Source of the DNA: Betaproteobacteria bacterium
Lineage (GTDB): Bacteria > Pseudomonadota > Gammaproteobacteria > Burkholderiales > Burkholderiaceae
DNA: 6,419 nucleotides
Assembly (NCBI GenBank): GCA_009921765.1
Contig: RFXC01000229.1
Span: 1 to 6,419 of the forward strand
Direction: 5' to 3'
Shown here: positions 5,970 through 6,419 of the stretch, one piece after another
How the letters are laid out: each line of letters begins with the position of its first letter
Position numbering within the stretch: the first letter of the stretch is position 1
Made by a program: the position numbers and the translations under genes
Notes under the pieces: generated by a model
The model's database searches: none
What the model saw: only the letters and a program-made list of their open reading frames with translations
What the model was told of the DNA's origin: nothing

Positions 5970-6085
5970 GCCTGACAATGTCCTACTTTCACGAGCGAGA
6001 TGCTCACTATCATCGGCGATGCGGCGTTTCACGGTCCTGTTCGGGATGGGAAGGGGTGGTACCACCGCTCTATTGTCATCAGGCA
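5970..6085 (-). rRNA. rrf: 5S ribosomal RNA
   Basis: The minus strand begins TGCCTGATGACAATAGAG and ends with GTCAGGC, which pairs with the 5' end to form helix I. In between are the conserved CCCATCCCGAACAGG loop (complement at 6036-6050), CCGTGAAACGCCG, GCCGATGATAGT and GTGAAAGTAGG. The length of about 116 nt and these blocks are those of beta-proteobacterial 5S. The mature ends could differ by one or two bases. It is the last gene of the rrn operon, with the terminator directly behind it. A long antisense open frame over this region is a coincidence. Confidence 0.96.
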
Positions 6086-6133
6086 TAACTTTTTGTCCTG
6101 CTGCTGCGCAGCGGGACCAATTCGGCGAGAAGA

Positions 6134-6153
6134 CCTGTTTCCAAAGAAACAGG
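6134..6153. repeat. Perfect 8-bp hairpin in the 23S-5S spacer
   Basis: CCTGTTTC and GAAACAGG flank a four-base loop. It is the cleanest small hairpin of the spacer and a likely RNase recognition or folding element in the rRNA precursor. No T-run follows it, so it is not a terminator. Confidence 0.7.
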
Positions 6154-6236
6154 AAGCATTCAATCTTGATTAAGCTTCACCGAAGCACGTGACGAATGCT
6201 ACGCGATTCGGTTTACGCGGGTTGTGAGGCATCCAC

Positions 6237-6299
6237 AACTTTGCTTTGCGGTACAGCGCAGGCTCGAATCTGACGACCCGCCAGATTCTTTGCAAAGTT
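6237..6299. repeat. Inverted repeat just after the 23S 3' end
   Basis: AACTTTGC at 6237-6244 is exactly complementary to GCAAAGTT at 6292-6299 and encloses the 6266-6288 hairpin. The pair starts one or two bases beyond the mature 23S end and could form a precursor stem. It would compete with the GTTGTG/CACAAC hairpin (6221-6239), and GCAAAG might also pair with the 23S leader, which lies outside the window. Confidence 0.5.
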
Positions 6300-6300
6300 A

Positions 6301-6419
6301 TAGGGTCAAGCCTCACGGGCAATTAGTACCAGTTAGCTTAACGTGTCACCACGCTTCCACACCTGGCCTATCAACGTCCTGGTCTCGGACGACCCTTAAG
6401 GGGGATCAAGTCCCCGGGA
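6301..6419 (-). rRNA. rrl: 23S ribosomal RNA, 3' end (partial)
   Basis: The last ~119 nt of 23S rRNA; the rest lies beyond the right edge. On the minus strand the conserved blocks GACGTTGATAGGCC, AGGTGTGGAAGCG, GTTAAGCTAACTGGTACTAA and GAGGCTTGACC are read in the order seen at the 3' end of bacterial 23S. The mature 3' end is placed near 6301 by comparison with the usual ending GAGGCTTAACCTT and may be off by a few bases. The form TAATTGCCCGTGAGGCTTGACC is typical of Burkholderiales. Confidence 0.95.

Larger units (their letters stand above)
6086..6300 (-). other. 23S-5S internal transcribed spacer
   Basis: A 215-nt transcribed spacer with no tRNA cloverleaf and no gene. It is full of inverted repeats that can fold in the pre-rRNA: GAATCTG/CAGATTC (6266-6272 with 6282-6288), GTTGTG/CACAAC (6221-6226 with 6234-6239), AGCATTC/GAATGCT (6155-6161 with 6194-6200) enclosing GCTTC/GAAGC (6174-6178 with 6182-6186), CCTGTTTC/GAAACAGG (6134-6153), and a ten-base imperfect pair at 6095-6117 near the 5S 5' end. 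Such hairpins usually direct RNase processing of the rRNA precursor. Confidence 0.85.

Noticed and set aside
4876..6192. A 438-codon open frame on the plus strand
   Set aside because: It runs antisense through the PdxA-like gene, the rRNA terminator, the whole 5S gene and part of the spacer. Its product is Arg-rich and without recognisable domains, as expected of a shadow frame in GC-rich DNA.
6086..6300. A tRNA in the 23S-5S spacer
   Set aside because: No cloverleaf, no GTTCGAATC-like T-loop in a proper context and no CCA end. The GGCTCGAATCTGACG piece near 6261 is part of a simple hairpin with 6282-6288.

Overview
The window comes from a beta-proteobacterial chromosome, most likely Burkholderiales. 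The evidence is the sequence style of the 5S and 23S rRNA ends, a high-GC coding sequence with GTG and probably TTG starts, and a Bug-type (TctC family) solute-binding protein, a family that is greatly expanded in that order. Every gene I can support reads right to left on the minus strand.

Right end (about 5923-6419): the distal end of a ribosomal RNA operon. It holds the last ~119 nt of 23S rRNA, a 215-nt spacer rich in inverted repeats and without a tRNA, a complete 5S rRNA, and a strong intrinsic terminator.

Middle (2198-5880): a compact metabolic gene set that begins only 42 nt after the rRNA terminator. In transcription order it encodes a divergent PdxA-family dehydrogenase, a periplasmic Bug/TctC solute-binding protein, an unusual protein that looks like two RidA-like halves in tandem, and an L-aspartate-dehydrogenase-family enzyme. 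The last two overlap by ATGA. A DUF3047 lipoprotein (1412-2188) follows with its ribosome binding site overlapping the previous stop. The genes suggest uptake and oxidative breakdown of an organic acid or amino-dicarboxylate. The Bug protein would capture the substrate. The dehydrogenase would produce an imine. The RidA-like partner would hydrolyse or deaminate an imine or enamine. The substrate cannot be read from the sequence.

Left end (1-1311): after a ~100-nt gap, a secreted PQQ-type sorbosone/glucose dehydrogenase beta-propeller, followed by the first 25 codons of another exported protein. That protein is plausibly its electron-accepting cytochrome c, but nothing in the visible part proves this.

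The points most worth following up are the tandem RidA-like architecture with the key arginine in only one half, its translational coupling to an imine-producing dehydrogenase, the altered substrate loop of the PdxA homologue, and the position of the operon directly behind an rRNA terminator. I saw no CRISPR array, insertion sequence, phage gene or tRNA.
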